DNA of 64,000 bases from Mycolicibacterium neoaurum (GTDB taxonomy: Bacteria > Actinomycetota > Actinomycetes > Mycobacteriales > Mycobacteriaceae), in contig NZ_JAQIIX010000002.1 in assembly GCF_036946495.1 (NCBI RefSeq), positions 2,356,001 through 2,420,000 of the forward strand, read 5' to 3'. Under the pieces are notes generated by a model. It saw nothing but the letters and a program-made list of their open reading frames with translations, was not told the DNA's origin and ran no database searches. Position numbers and translations under genes: made by a program. Below, in pieces: positions 16,927 through 24,652 of the stretch (position 1 is the stretch's first letter; the number at the start of each line of letters is the position of its first letter).

Positions 16927-18240
16927 ATGGGTAAGCGCAGAACATCTGTGCGCCGACGCCTATCGGGGTATCGGCGCGCGGCTGCCGTCGTCGCTGTAGT
17001 CGCGGTGGTCCTTGCCGGGGCGACCGTCACCACGGTAGACCAACCCTTGCCCGGACTGTCCGCGCTACCGGGGGCCACCGCAGAGCCAGTTCCGACCGGA
17101 CCTACCGGCCCCGGCGGTCCGGGCAGCCCAGGATCTGGAACCGGCGGAGGAAGTCAGTTCCAACCCCCCGGCCTCCCTGAAGGAGGACCCGGCTACAGCG
17201 GCGGCAACTACCCAGCCCCGCCGCAAGGCAACGGCATTGACATCAACAACCCCTCCGCCGCACCCGAATACAGCCAAGCACCCCAAAACCCACAACAGTC
17301 CTATCCACAGCGGCAACCACCCGTGCACGGCACCCAACCACCCGACTACGACCTGCCCCCGCAACAACAGCCAGAGCCGACGCAACAAGGACCTCAACAG
17401 GCGCCACAGGAGTCGAGCCAACAGGAACCTGCCCAGCCATCCACTGAGTCGGAGAACTCCCAGGATCAGGCACTGCGTGATCTGCAGAAGCACTGCGAAG
17501 ACATCGCCCGACAACTCGGCATCGCCGATCCGGTCATGGTGATGCCGGCGAGCCTGCCCTCCGGGGGCGTGCTCAGCGGACCGGGCCGCGACGTCATTGG
17601 CGGCATCGGCGCCTGCAGCATCTGCCCACCTCAGCAAGCCCCACAACCATTTCCAGAGAAGCCGGGCCCTCGACCACGTCCGACGATCCGGCCGCGCCCC
17701 ATCGACGACCCGACTATCGACAAGGCACCCGATGGCGAACAAAAGTCGCCATTTGACGATGACTACTGCTCGATGGACCGCAACGGCGGAACGAGCTCCT
17801 GCAGGGGGCCGGTCGGTGTGTGCTTCAAACAAGGCACGACCGACCCCAGCGCCGCAGTGAGAGAGGAACTCGCCGACTACGTCTGGTATGCGAACGAATT
17901 GCGGAAGGCCAATGGGGGAATACTAGAACGAAGAGCTGTTCCCCCAGGGTCCGATCTCGAAAAGCGCAAAAATAGGGAAGCGGCCAACGAACGTCGCGAT
18001 AATCCGACACCATACAAGGACGGGACTAAGGTCGCCGGTCACATGCCAGATACGCTCTGGGGTGCGAAAGAAGATATCGATCTACAGCGAACGTTACGGC
18101 CTATGGATAAGGTGCTGAATGCCGCAATTGGCTGGCAAGGAAACCAGTTCCCCATTGGTTACGAGGCGACGGGATTCTACGAAGGAGTATGGACGTACGG
18201 GGCGACCGGCGCAGGTCAATGCACCGCCATTGTCAACTAG
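16927..18240 (+). CDS. Secreted Pro/Gln-rich protein with a distinct C-terminal domain, candidate effector
   Basis: 437 residues with GAGG five bases before the ATG. Layout: basic N-terminus, hydrophobic signal/anchor (residues about 18-40), a Gly/Pro/Gln-rich low-complexity spacer (about 60-180), a small Cys-bearing module (GACSICPPQQ), a second Pro-rich linker, then a C-terminal domain from about residue 280 with VCFKQGTT, AGHMPDTLWG and GWQGNQFPIGYEATGF. G+C over 17881-18240 counts to about 56%, below the rest of the gene and the window. This modular layout with a compositionally different tail is what polymorphic toxins show. I cannot assign the toxin family, so effector status is inference. 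Confidence 0.6.
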   Translation: MGKRRTSVRRRLSGYRRAAAVVAVVAVVLAGATVTTVDQPLPGLSALPGATAEPVPTGPTGPGGPGSPGSGTGGGSQFQPPGLPEGGPGYSGGNYPAPPQGNGIDINNPSAAPEYSQAPQNPQQSYPQRQPPVHGTQPPDYDLPPQQQPEPTQQGPQQAPQESSQQEPAQPSTESENSQDQALRDLQKHCEDIARQLGIADPVMVMPASLPSGGVLSGPGRDVIGGIGACSICPPQQAPQPFPEKPGPRPRPTIRPRPIDDPTIDKAPDGEQKSPFDDDYCSMDRNGGTSSCRGPVGVCFKQGTTDPSAAVREELADYVWYANELRKANGGILERRAVPPGSDLEKRKNREAANERRDNPTPYKDGTKVAGHMPDTLWGAKEDIDLQRTLRPMDKVLNAAIGWQGNQFPIGYEATGFYEGVWTYGATGAGQCTAIVN

Positions 18241-18271
18241 TGCATCATATTTCCAAGAATTGGAGGAGCCC

Positions 18272-18742
18272 GTGCGTCTTGTAGTAATAGTGCTGATCGC
18301 TTTTTTCGTCGGTGGTTGCGTGCACTGGCTGTACCGTGACTTCATGACAGGACGTGCCGAACGTGAAGAGCGTGATCGCCTGCTGCAGCTGGTCGAGGAC
18401 TATGTGCGCGCGGTCAGTGCCAACGACGAAGTCGCACTTGAGAATTTAACCATCGGCCAAGCGAACCTGGACCTCTCATACGACATAAGCCATCCCCGGC
18501 CGGATTTCTCCTATCCGCCGTTGGTGGCAACACTACGATCTGCCGTCGCTACATACGGTCCCGCAGAGGTTGAAAGGTTTGTCGTTGAAGCGATCGGCGA
18601 CACGACAGCCGTCGGCCATCTGATCACGTCTTTCGCGGACCCGCGGCATCCATCTGAGCGAAGGCACATCACCAATACCGGCGGCGAAGTTCTATTCAAG
18701 ATGCAAGACGGAAAATGGCGCATTAGCGGCACGGTTCTGTGA
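18272..18742 (+). CDS. Small membrane-anchored/lipoprotein-like protein, paralogue B
   Basis: The GTG at 18272 has GGAGG seven bases upstream. The 156-residue product starts with a hydrophobic anchor ending FFVGGCVHWLY, which could be a lipobox, followed by a soluble domain. It shares FADPRHPSER, TAVGHLI and WRISGTVL with paralogue A on the opposite strand. It begins about 30 bp after the candidate effector gene and has a similarly low G+C. If the upstream gene is a toxin, this is the natural immunity-protein candidate; otherwise it is an envelope protein of unknown role. Confidence 0.7.
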   Translation: MRLVVIVLIAFFVGGCVHWLYRDFMTGRAEREERDRLLQLVEDYVRAVSANDEVALENLTIGQANLDLSYDISHPRPDFSYPPLVATLRSAVATYGPAEVERFVVEAIGDTTAVGHLITSFADPRHPSERRHITNTGGEVLFKMQDGKWRISGTVL

Positions 18743-18915
18743 AAAAAGGAAGAACCATTCGGCCGGACAACGGCACTGACGCAACGCGTCCAGCGCGCGG
18801 ATCGACCGCGAACACAACTGTGGACGCGACGGTACGCTTCGCGCCATAACCTGAGCCAGGTAATTCGCTAGGTAACGAAACGGTGGTCCCCAAAAGTGAA
18901 CGGGAAGTGTATTCA

Positions 18916-19494
18916 ATGAGTCTGACAGCTCGTGCTGTGATGGCAATGGTTCTGACGGTCCTCGTTACTGGATGTGGATCAGACGATCTTCACCCCAACA
19001 GCACGCCGTTCGCGACATCCGAAAGCGCTGAGCCAGCGCGAGATCTCGTCGACATTCCGGGGCAGTTTCCCCAACCCGCAACTATGACGGAATCCGGAGG
19101 CGCGGATGCTCCCGTCGGCGGCTGCGTGAACGTGTCAGGCACCCCCGCACGCGCGGTCCTGGATGTGGCTGACTGCATGACGCCGTTGGCGACGTATCGG
19201 GTGATCCAGCGGGTGCTCACTCCCGATCAGTGTGTGGCCGATGCTGACCGCCCGTTCTACTTTCGTGACGCCTACGCGCAGTGGACTGCGTGCCTGGATT
19301 TGAACTGGGACAGCACGTACTGCATCGACGTGGGCGCCGTTACCACCAAAGTCGCGTGCGAAGACCCTGCCGCAACGCGGAAACTCAAGCCGGCGAGCGT
19401 CCTACTCGACACCACCACCACGGACGATTGTTCGGAGGGTGGGTACCCACACCCCCTGCGGCGCTTCACTATCTGCACCGAAGCGCGTTCGTAA
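18916..19494 (+). CDS. Lipoprotein with paired cysteines (LppU-like)
   Basis: 192 residues from the ATG at 18916, which gives a textbook signal (MSLTARAVMAMVLTVLVTGC) with lipobox LVTGC and a following GSDD. The mature part has GGCVNVSGT, VADCMTP, TPDQCVAD, TACLDLNWDSTYC and DDCSEGG, i.e. several cysteines likely in disulfides. The GGCVxVSG...C...Y...DLNWD order resembles mycobacterial LppU-type lipoproteins. Exported and lipid-anchored. Function is unknown. It follows paralogue B after 173 bp. Confidence 0.75.
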   Translation: MSLTARAVMAMVLTVLVTGCGSDDLHPNSTPFATSESAEPARDLVDIPGQFPQPATMTESGGADAPVGGCVNVSGTPARAVLDVADCMTPLATYRVIQRVLTPDQCVADADRPFYFRDAYAQWTACLDLNWDSTYCIDVGAVTTKVACEDPAATRKLKPASVLLDTTTTDDCSEGGYPHPLRRFTICTEARS

Positions 19495-19599
19495 ACATCA
19501 GACTCGGAGTCGGTGAAGGGCTGCGGGAGCCGCGAGATGGAGGCGTCGACCAACAAACTCGAGGCCCCCGGTGCCCTCGATGAGTTGTTGGCCAAGATC

Positions 19600-19810
19600 G
19601 ATGCCGGACAGGTTAGCGCGGGGGCCACGATGGGCGCGCACTGATGCAACGTCGCGCACGCGGTGCGAAGTCGGCCACTCGTTCGTCGGGGCTGCGGGCG
19701 TCGTTGATCCCGGCCGGGCAGGCTACCCCCGATGCGGCGGGTGGCAGCACATCGTACGCGGTGTGTGGCACGCCCGTTCTAACAGAATCTGTGGCGGCCG
19801 GGGGGCCTAA
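19600..19810 (-). pseudogene. Inverted, eroded copy of the 3' part of the porin-coupled secreted gene
   Basis: Read on the minus strand, this stretch matches the C-terminal coding region of the gene at 15752-16921 (about 16560-16770). Long shared blocks include GTTGATCCCGGCCGGGCAGG and TGGCAGCACATCG, with scattered substitutions and indels. Translation gives pieces such as LPPAASGVACPAGIND and LHQCAP with the frame broken and no start or stop of its own. It is therefore a relic of a second gene copy in opposite orientation. Confidence 0.75.
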
Positions 19811-19946
19811 GGGGGCGGCCGGATGGGCTTTCGGAGCTTACTGGCGGGCGGCATTGCGTGGCGGTGGTCGGTCGCAGCGTGGCGGCGTGTCGTGACCACG
19901 TTGATGATCGAGGCGAATTCGTTCGGGGCGAGAGGGGGATGTCGTT

Positions 19947-21008
19947 ATGGGGTGGTGGTTGGTTGTCGCGCCGACGCGCGTGAGGATCTTGTTCAACGCA
20001 GGGTGGGCGTTGCTGTGGTCGTTTGGATATGGCGCGGCAACACTGGTGCCACTCGGCGCGCACGGTGTGGGTTGGTGGCTGTCGATAGTCGTGGTCTCGG
20101 TGCTTGTCGCCGTTGCTGTCGCACTGATGACTGCATGGTCCTCGCGTCGGTTCGGCGCGAGGACCGAGGCGGTGCTCAGTGGGTTGACTGCCGATCAGCG
20201 CCGCCAGGTTGCCCGGGTGTGGAAACGAGGTCCGGTGCCGGCCGATCCGGTGGTGCTCACCGCCGCGCTGCGCCTGTACGACATCGTTGAGTCGTCCCGA
20301 CCAGCATCCCGGCGGCCGCGGATCGTCGCTTGGTCTCTGGTAGGCGCAGGGGTGGCATTGGTTCTTGTGGGGGCGGCGCTGACCAAGTTCCGAGCCCTCT
20401 CTGGGCCGGTACTCGTGGCGCTCGTGGTGATCGTGGTTATGGTTGGCGCGAGCGCTGTTGGCGCGCGACGGCGGCGACCGCGGTTGGCGCAGTTGCGCGC
20501 AGCAGCGCAGTCCGATCCTGAGGTGGCCGCTGCTGTTGGGCAGGCCGACCCGTCTGCGGTGACCAAGGCGCAGCGTCTGCGCTGGGCTATCGTGGTCTTT
20601 GTCACCGGCGGAGTGTGGTCAGGTGTGCTTCAAATCGGTGTCTGGATGAGTCCGCACCGCGCGGGTTGCCGCGCAGTCGATGCAGTGGTCGGCGAGGTCT
20701 ACGACAACCGCGACGTCCTGTTGGGAGCCGACGCGCTCAAACCTGACGGTCCGGCTTTGTCTCGATTCCAAGATGTGTCAGATTCCCTGCGCCACAGTGC
20801 AGATAGTGACTACGACGCCGACATCGCGTTACGCCTGGACCGGATCGCTGTTCTGGCCGCTCAAGCCGTGGGCGTCGTCGAGCGGGCACGTCAGCCCGAC
20901 CAGGCGAATTCGCCGGACGCCCTCGCGGACAATCAGCACGCGTACAACGTCCTGCTCAATGCTCTCGTGGACGAAGAACTAGACGCACAGCAGCAGTGCC
21001 GACCCTGA
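19947..21008 (+). CDS. Hypothetical membrane protein
   Basis: 353 residues. About five hydrophobic segments are visible: two near residues 10-65, two near 125-175, and one near 215-235. A soluble loop (SGLTADQRRQVARVWKRGP) and a C-terminal soluble domain of about 120 residues ending in acidic, Gln-rich sequence complete it. A GAGGGGGA site lies upstream of the ATG. I do not recognise the family. Loop character (ADQRRQVAR...DPVVLTAALRLYD) is common in actinobacterial membrane proteins of unknown role. It stands alone between relic regions. Confidence 0.65.
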   Translation: MGWWLVVAPTRVRILFNAGWALLWSFGYGAATLVPLGAHGVGWWLSIVVVSVLVAVAVALMTAWSSRRFGARTEAVLSGLTADQRRQVARVWKRGPVPADPVVLTAALRLYDIVESSRPASRRPRIVAWSLVGAGVALVLVGAALTKFRALSGPVLVALVVIVVMVGASAVGARRRRPRLAQLRAAAQSDPEVAAAVGQADPSAVTKAQRLRWAIVVFVTGGVWSGVLQIGVWMSPHRAGCRAVDAVVGEVYDNRDVLLGADALKPDGPALSRFQDVSDSLRHSADSDYDADIALRLDRIAVLAAQAVGVVERARQPDQANSPDALADNQHAYNVLLNALVDEELDAQQQCRP

Positions 21009-21799
21009 CAACGATGCAGGCCCCGTCGTAGGGGCAGCGGTAGTGGTGTCCGGAATGCCGGTCCTCTTCACGGTTCGGTTGGTCAGATTCGCTGTTGGTC
21101 AAATCCGTTTTGCTGCAGCGCCGTCAGTCATTGATGGAGCGGCGCCGCGACCTAGTTCGCTCAATGCAAGGTCAGGATTGGCAAGGCGTAGCTCGGCGGC
21201 TATGAGGTGCTCGGGTGCGCCGTCGCCGATGATCGGCATCGCCCTCCGTACCCGTGCTCTGGACTCGTCGCCCGCCTGGTGCTCGCCGACTCCGATGCTT
21301 GCGACCCGCTACAGCGCACAACAGCACGCAGACATCGTGATTCCGCTTGCAGGTCAGATTGAGCGCTCCGCCGAAGAATCAGACGACCTTCTTGCCAGGA
21401 GGTTACGGCCCTGGCCAAGTCAGCTCGGTGCGCGACGCCATTGCTCACGCGGTGCCTCCTTTCAAGTGAGGATACGGTTTGACGCCAGTAAAGAGCGTCT
21501 CCGTGCAGCACGCCGGCGAAACGTCAACTTCCCAAGGCATTTCGCCGACCACTGCCCTCGGTCTGGTCTCAACCCGTAAGTACGCAACCATGGCGCTCGT
21601 CCATGTCGACCCTACAGACCCCGGTGTGTGAGCAGCCGATGGCGGCATGCTCAAGGACCGGTCAGTTCGATTCCCGTCAACATGGGAATGCTCGATGATC
21701 GGCTTCGCACACATCCCTGGACATGGAAGTCACGTGATCGGGCCCGACCCACGAGCGTGTAGCGGCGTGGCGACTGCCCGGGTCTCGGGGCAAGAACGA
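21009..21799. other. Relic region of about 790 bp without a confident gene
   Basis: Open frames here have irregular codon use and no signature. Minus-strand 21099-21305 reads PEHLIAAELRLANPDLALSELG, which resembles the WhiA C-terminal helix-turn-helix region, but is interrupted upstream by a stop. A short plus-strand frame at 21479-21631 has a good ribosome site. The region looks like decaying gene fragments rather than a regulatory spacer. Confidence 0.4.
21479..21631 (+). CDS. Candidate 50-residue small protein or gene fragment
   Basis: A TTG start follows GAGGA by six bases, and the frame stays open for 50 codons to a TGA at 21629. The peptide (ending KYATMALVHVDPTDPGV) has normal composition for this genome, unlike the surrounding frames. 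It may be a genuine small gene or the tail of a decayed one. There is no homology I recognise. Confidence 0.25.
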   Translation: MTPVKSVSVQHAGETSTSQGISPTTALGLVSTRKYATMALVHVDPTDPGV

Positions 21800-22225
21800 T
21801 CAGCGGGAACGGAGCGCCACCCGCGTCTGCGTCTGTTCTGCTCCGCATTCCTTCTTGAGCCGACGTAGCAGCAAGTCCAGAGCGCCGGTGTCCGGGACGT
21901 ACGCCCGCAGCAGGTAGTCGTAGGGGCCGGTCATGTGGATGGCGTCGACCACCTGGCGAACCTGCGCGATCCGCGTGGTGAACATGTCGTTGTCGGTCTC
22001 GGCGTCGAGGCGTACGTCGACGAAAACTTCCAGGCCGCCCCGTGGACCTGGCACATTCTGGCCGGCGAGGATGGTGTAGCCGAGGATGACGCCCTCGGTT
22101 TCCAGCCGTCGCACTCTGGCTGCCGCCGCGTTTGTGCTGAGCCCGATCAGGCGGCCAAGCTCACTGAACGAGCAACGGGCATTCTCTCGCAGGATCCCGA
22201 GAATTTGCTCGTCCAACTGGTCCAC
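21800..22225 (-). CDS. Lrp/AsnC-family transcriptional regulator
   Basis: About 141 residues from a GTG at 22225. The N-terminal helix-turn-helix is clear (LDEQILGILRENARCSFSEL, then GLSTNAAAARVRRLE), followed by the effector-binding RAM/Lrp domain (VFVDVRL, TGPYDYLLRAYV). Length is standard. It is divergent from a LysE-type exporter with a gap of about 70 bp, an arrangement in which Lrp-type proteins usually sense an amino acid and switch on its export. The inducer is unknown. Confidence 0.88.
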   Translation of the reverse strand: MDQLDEQILGILRENARCSFSELGRLIGLSTNAAAARVRRLETEGVILGYTILAGQNVPGPRGGLEVFVDVRLDAETDNDMFTTRIAQVRQVVDAIHMTGPYDYLLRAYVPDTGALDLLLRRLKKECGAEQTQTRVALRSR

Positions 22226-22295
22226 GCATGCAATATTAGCTGTCCAGCAGCAATTTTGTCGGTATGTGCTTGAGGGGATCGCGCACACTCACCGG

Positions 22296-22934
22296 GTGCT
22301 GACTGACATCGTGGCACCGGCCGTTGCCGGGGTGGTGGCTGGACTCGGCGTGGCGATGCCGCTGGGCGCAGTCGCCGCGCTCTTGTTGCGAGAGGGACTG
22401 GTCAACGGATTTCGCACGGCGGCCGCCGGGGCCGCGGGTGTGGCGACGGTGGACCTGTTCTACTGCCTCGTCGCGGCGTTGACCGGGGCGACCTTCGCGC
22501 CTGCGGTCGATGATCACCGCGGCGTCTTCCTACTCGCATCGGGAGTACTGATCGTCGCGATCGGCGTGAGACAGCTGTGGCAGGGCGTGAGACAGCCTCC
22601 ACCACACGCTCTCGACGTTGAACGAGCCTCGGCGCCTGCGACGTTCGGTCGGTTCGTCGGGCTCACCGCGATCAACCCGGTCACTCTGGTCTACTTCATC
22701 GCGCTCTCCGGTGCAGTGACCCATTCCGGTATCTCGTGGATCGGCTCGGTGATCTTCGTGGCCGCGGTTGGCGGTTCCTCGTTTGCCTGGCAGCTCCTCC
22801 TGGCCTGGGTGGGCTCGGCCCTCGGCGGGGCGTTGAGCCGCAACGCTACTCGCGCCATCGGCGTCATCGCGTCGCTGCTCATCGTCACCCTGGGCGCGAT
22901 CGTGGTAGCCAATGGCGTTGCCGCACTGTGCTAA
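22296..22934 (+). CDS. LysE-family amino-acid exporter
   Basis: About 212 residues with six hydrophobic segments. The LysE/RhtB features are an N-terminal AGLGVAMPLGAVAALLLREGL segment and a mid-protein FVGLTAINPVTLVYFIAL, the conserved N-P-x-T/K membrane motif. An in-frame GTG at 22266 could extend the N-terminus by ten residues; neither start has a strong ribosome site. The divergent Lrp gene probably regulates it. Substrates are likely basic or neutral amino acids, or analogues. Confidence 0.85.
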   Translation: MLTDIVAPAVAGVVAGLGVAMPLGAVAALLLREGLVNGFRTAAAGAAGVATVDLFYCLVAALTGATFAPAVDDHRGVFLLASGVLIVAIGVRQLWQGVRQPPPHALDVERASAPATFGRFVGLTAINPVTLVYFIALSGAVTHSGISWIGSVIFVAAVGGSSFAWQLLLAWVGSALGGALSRNATRAIGVIASLLIVTLGAIVVANGVAALC

Positions 22935-22949
22935 CCGCCGTCCGGATTG

Positions 22950-23885
22950 TCAGCCCACACGGGCGAGCAGAGCCCGATGATCGGCGCCCGGGATTTCGTG
23001 TGCGGTAACCTCCGCGGCACCGAGGCCGCGTAGCAGAATGTGGTCGATGCCGACCACCGGTGGATAGGTCTTGTCCGTCGGGTAAGTGGGTAGCCACCCG
23101 GCGCCCGCGAGTTCCCCAGCGTCACGGTAGCCACCGGTGAGCAGGCTTCGGAAGCGCACGTGGTCATAGGTGGCGTTGTAATCACCGAGCGCGATGACGG
23201 GTCGACCTTGGGGCACTCCCTGCAAGACAGCTCTGATGCGGCCCAACTCGGAGTTCCAGGTCTCAACGTCCAACGGCGGCATGGGGTGCAGCGCGAAGAG
23301 TTGCACATCCCCGCGGCCGGGAACCTCGGCGACAGCGGTCAGCGCCGTCATGACAAAGCCGGGCACGACGCCGGTGTTCTTGAGCGGGTGGCGGCTGTAG
23401 AGGGCGGTGCCGTTGGCCAATGCTGCCGGACGTACCAATGCGTGCGGCAGGTCGATGGCGACGGTCGACGCGGAAATCCGTTGTGCCGCTTCATTGGTGA
23501 CCTCGAGAACCACGAGGACGTCGACATGGTTGTCACGCACCAGCTTCGCGAGTGCTTCGGCGTCGCCCGCACCGACCTGAATGTTGGCGGTCAGCACCGT
23601 CAGAGCCGGCCCTGCGGGTGCGGGCTCGCCTCGCCACAACGGCGACTGCACCCAGATCCCGGCCGCCGCCAGCGCGGCCGCGAGCAGCAGGCGCCGCGGG
23701 GCGCGAACGTACAGAAGGCACACCACCGCGGTCACAGTGCAGGCCAGCCAGAGCACGGGGGAGACCGCGGCGGCGGCCACGGACGCCCGGTCGCTGCCAG
23801 GCCAGAAGTGCAGCACGAGCGCGAGGAGCGCACCTGGCAGCGCCGTGGTCCCGATGATGCTTGCTGCCGTCCGCAAGAACCTCAT
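22950..23885 (-). CDS. Membrane-anchored endonuclease/exonuclease/phosphatase (EEP) domain protein
   Basis: 311 residues. The ATG at 23885 with GGGGGAT upstream gives a protein with three N-terminal membrane segments (to about residue 85), then an EEP domain. Its motifs are VLTANIQVGAGD (metal Asn), VLVVLEV (metal Glu), the VIALGDYNATYDH block with catalytic D-x-N, and a terminal GADHRALLARV with the catalytic D-H. A much longer upstream extension is out of character and was not used. Such proteins hydrolyse phosphodiesters of lipids or nucleotides. The active site probably faces outside. Confidence 0.82.
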   Translation of the reverse strand: MRFLRTAASIIGTTALPGALLALVLHFWPGSDRASVAAAAVSPVLWLACTVTAVVCLLYVRAPRRLLLAAALAAAGIWVQSPLWRGEPAPAGPALTVLTANIQVGAGDAEALAKLVRDNHVDVLVVLEVTNEAAQRISASTVAIDLPHALVRPAALANGTALYSRHPLKNTGVVPGFVMTALTAVAEVPGRGDVQLFALHPMPPLDVETWNSELGRIRAVLQGVPQGRPVIALGDYNATYDHVRFRSLLTGGYRDAGELAGAGWLPTYPTDKTYPPVVGIDHILLRGLGAAEVTAHEIPGADHRALLARVG

Positions 23886-23917
23886 GTCGACATCCCCCAA
23901 GCGCCGCTGGATTCCCA

Positions 23918-24529
23918 TCACTCCGTGTCGGGTAGCTCCGCGCCGGTGGCGAGCCGGGCGTAATCGCGCATGAGCCGCAATGCAAGCGGCCGGTTGAACT
24001 GGGGATCCCGTGCGACGATCCGGTAACCGAAGTAGTCCTCCATAGACATCAGCGTCATACCGATATCGCGGGCGGGGGAGCTCAACACGAAAGCCCCGGC
24101 CTGCGCGCCTGCGGTCAGCAGGTCGGCATAGAGCCCGACCTGGCGGTGGTAGATGGCCTGGACATCGCTGCGCTGATCCAGCTCGAACCCCGCGGCCAGC
24201 ACCGCCCGCCAGATGGCCCGCCACTCGGCGTCCTCGGGGCCGGTGGGCAAGCCTGCGGCGATGGTGAGTGCCAGTTGGGTGCGCGGATCCTGGGTGTGGT
24301 TTCCGATCTGCAACCGCTGCTCATAGAAGCGGACATCGGAGCGCAGGGCGAGTTCGGACAGCAGGTCCGGCATGTCCTTGAAGTAGTAGCGCAGGGCATT
24401 GGTGGTCAGGCCCAGCTCAGCGGCCACATCGGCCAGTCGCAGCGAGGCCAGGTCGTGGCGCTCGATGACGGCGATCGCCGCGTCCAGGATCTCGGTGCGC
24501 CGCTCCTGCTGGCGGTTGGGTCGTGCCAT
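23918..24529 (-). CDS. TetR-family repressor
   Basis: 203 residues. An N-terminal TetR helix-turn-helix (RRTEILDAAIAVIERHDLAS, LADVAAELGLTTNALRYYFKD) precedes a variable all-helical ligand domain. It is divergent from the P1 peptidase/permease operon, and a perfect 11-bp inverted repeat lies in the 123-bp gap between them, so it should repress that operon and probably itself. The ligand is likely a peptide or amino-acid derivative handled by the operon, but this is inferred. Confidence 0.9.
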   Translation of the reverse strand: MARPNRQQERRTEILDAAIAVIERHDLASLRLADVAAELGLTTNALRYYFKDMPDLLSELALRSDVRFYEQRLQIGNHTQDPRTQLALTIAAGLPTGPEDAEWRAIWRAVLAAGFELDQRSDVQAIYHRQVGLYADLLTAGAQAGAFVLSSPARDIGMTLMSMEDYFGYRIVARDPQFNRPLALRLMRDYARLATGAELPDTE

Positions 24530-24606
24530 CGACGCGCTGCTCCCCTCGAAAGTCGTCCGGACCCTATTTTGCCGTTCCTGTTGCGCAGCGCACACGACGG
24601 GCGCAT

Positions 24607-24633
24607 AGTTCTTTTCCAACATGGAAAAGAACT
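24607..24633. promoter_or_regulatory. Perfect palindromic operator for the divergent TetR
   Basis: AGTTCTTTTCC (24607-24617) and its exact reverse complement (24623-24633) flank a 5-bp spacer. The site is 20 bp before the P1 peptidase start and 78 bp before the repressor start, ideal for a TetR operator covering the peptidase promoter. The A/T-rich arms contrast with the high-G+C surroundings. Confidence 0.85.
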
Positions 24634-24652
24634 CGTGAACGAGGCGGGAAGA

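Noticed and set aside
15728..16945. 405-codon minus-strand frame opposite the porin-coupled gene
   Set aside because: It has low-complexity Arg/His/Gly composition, while the plus strand has a signal peptide and coupling to MspA. It was useful only because it revealed the inverted relic at 19600-19810.
21043..21579. 178-codon plus-strand frame in the relic region
   Set aside because: Codon use and composition are not gene-like, there is no ribosome site, and the opposite strand carries a protein-like fragment.
23886..24224. N-terminal extension of the EEP-domain protein
   Set aside because: The extra residues are out-of-frame antisense of the TetR gene region. The ATG at 23885 has a ribosome site and begins a proper membrane segment.
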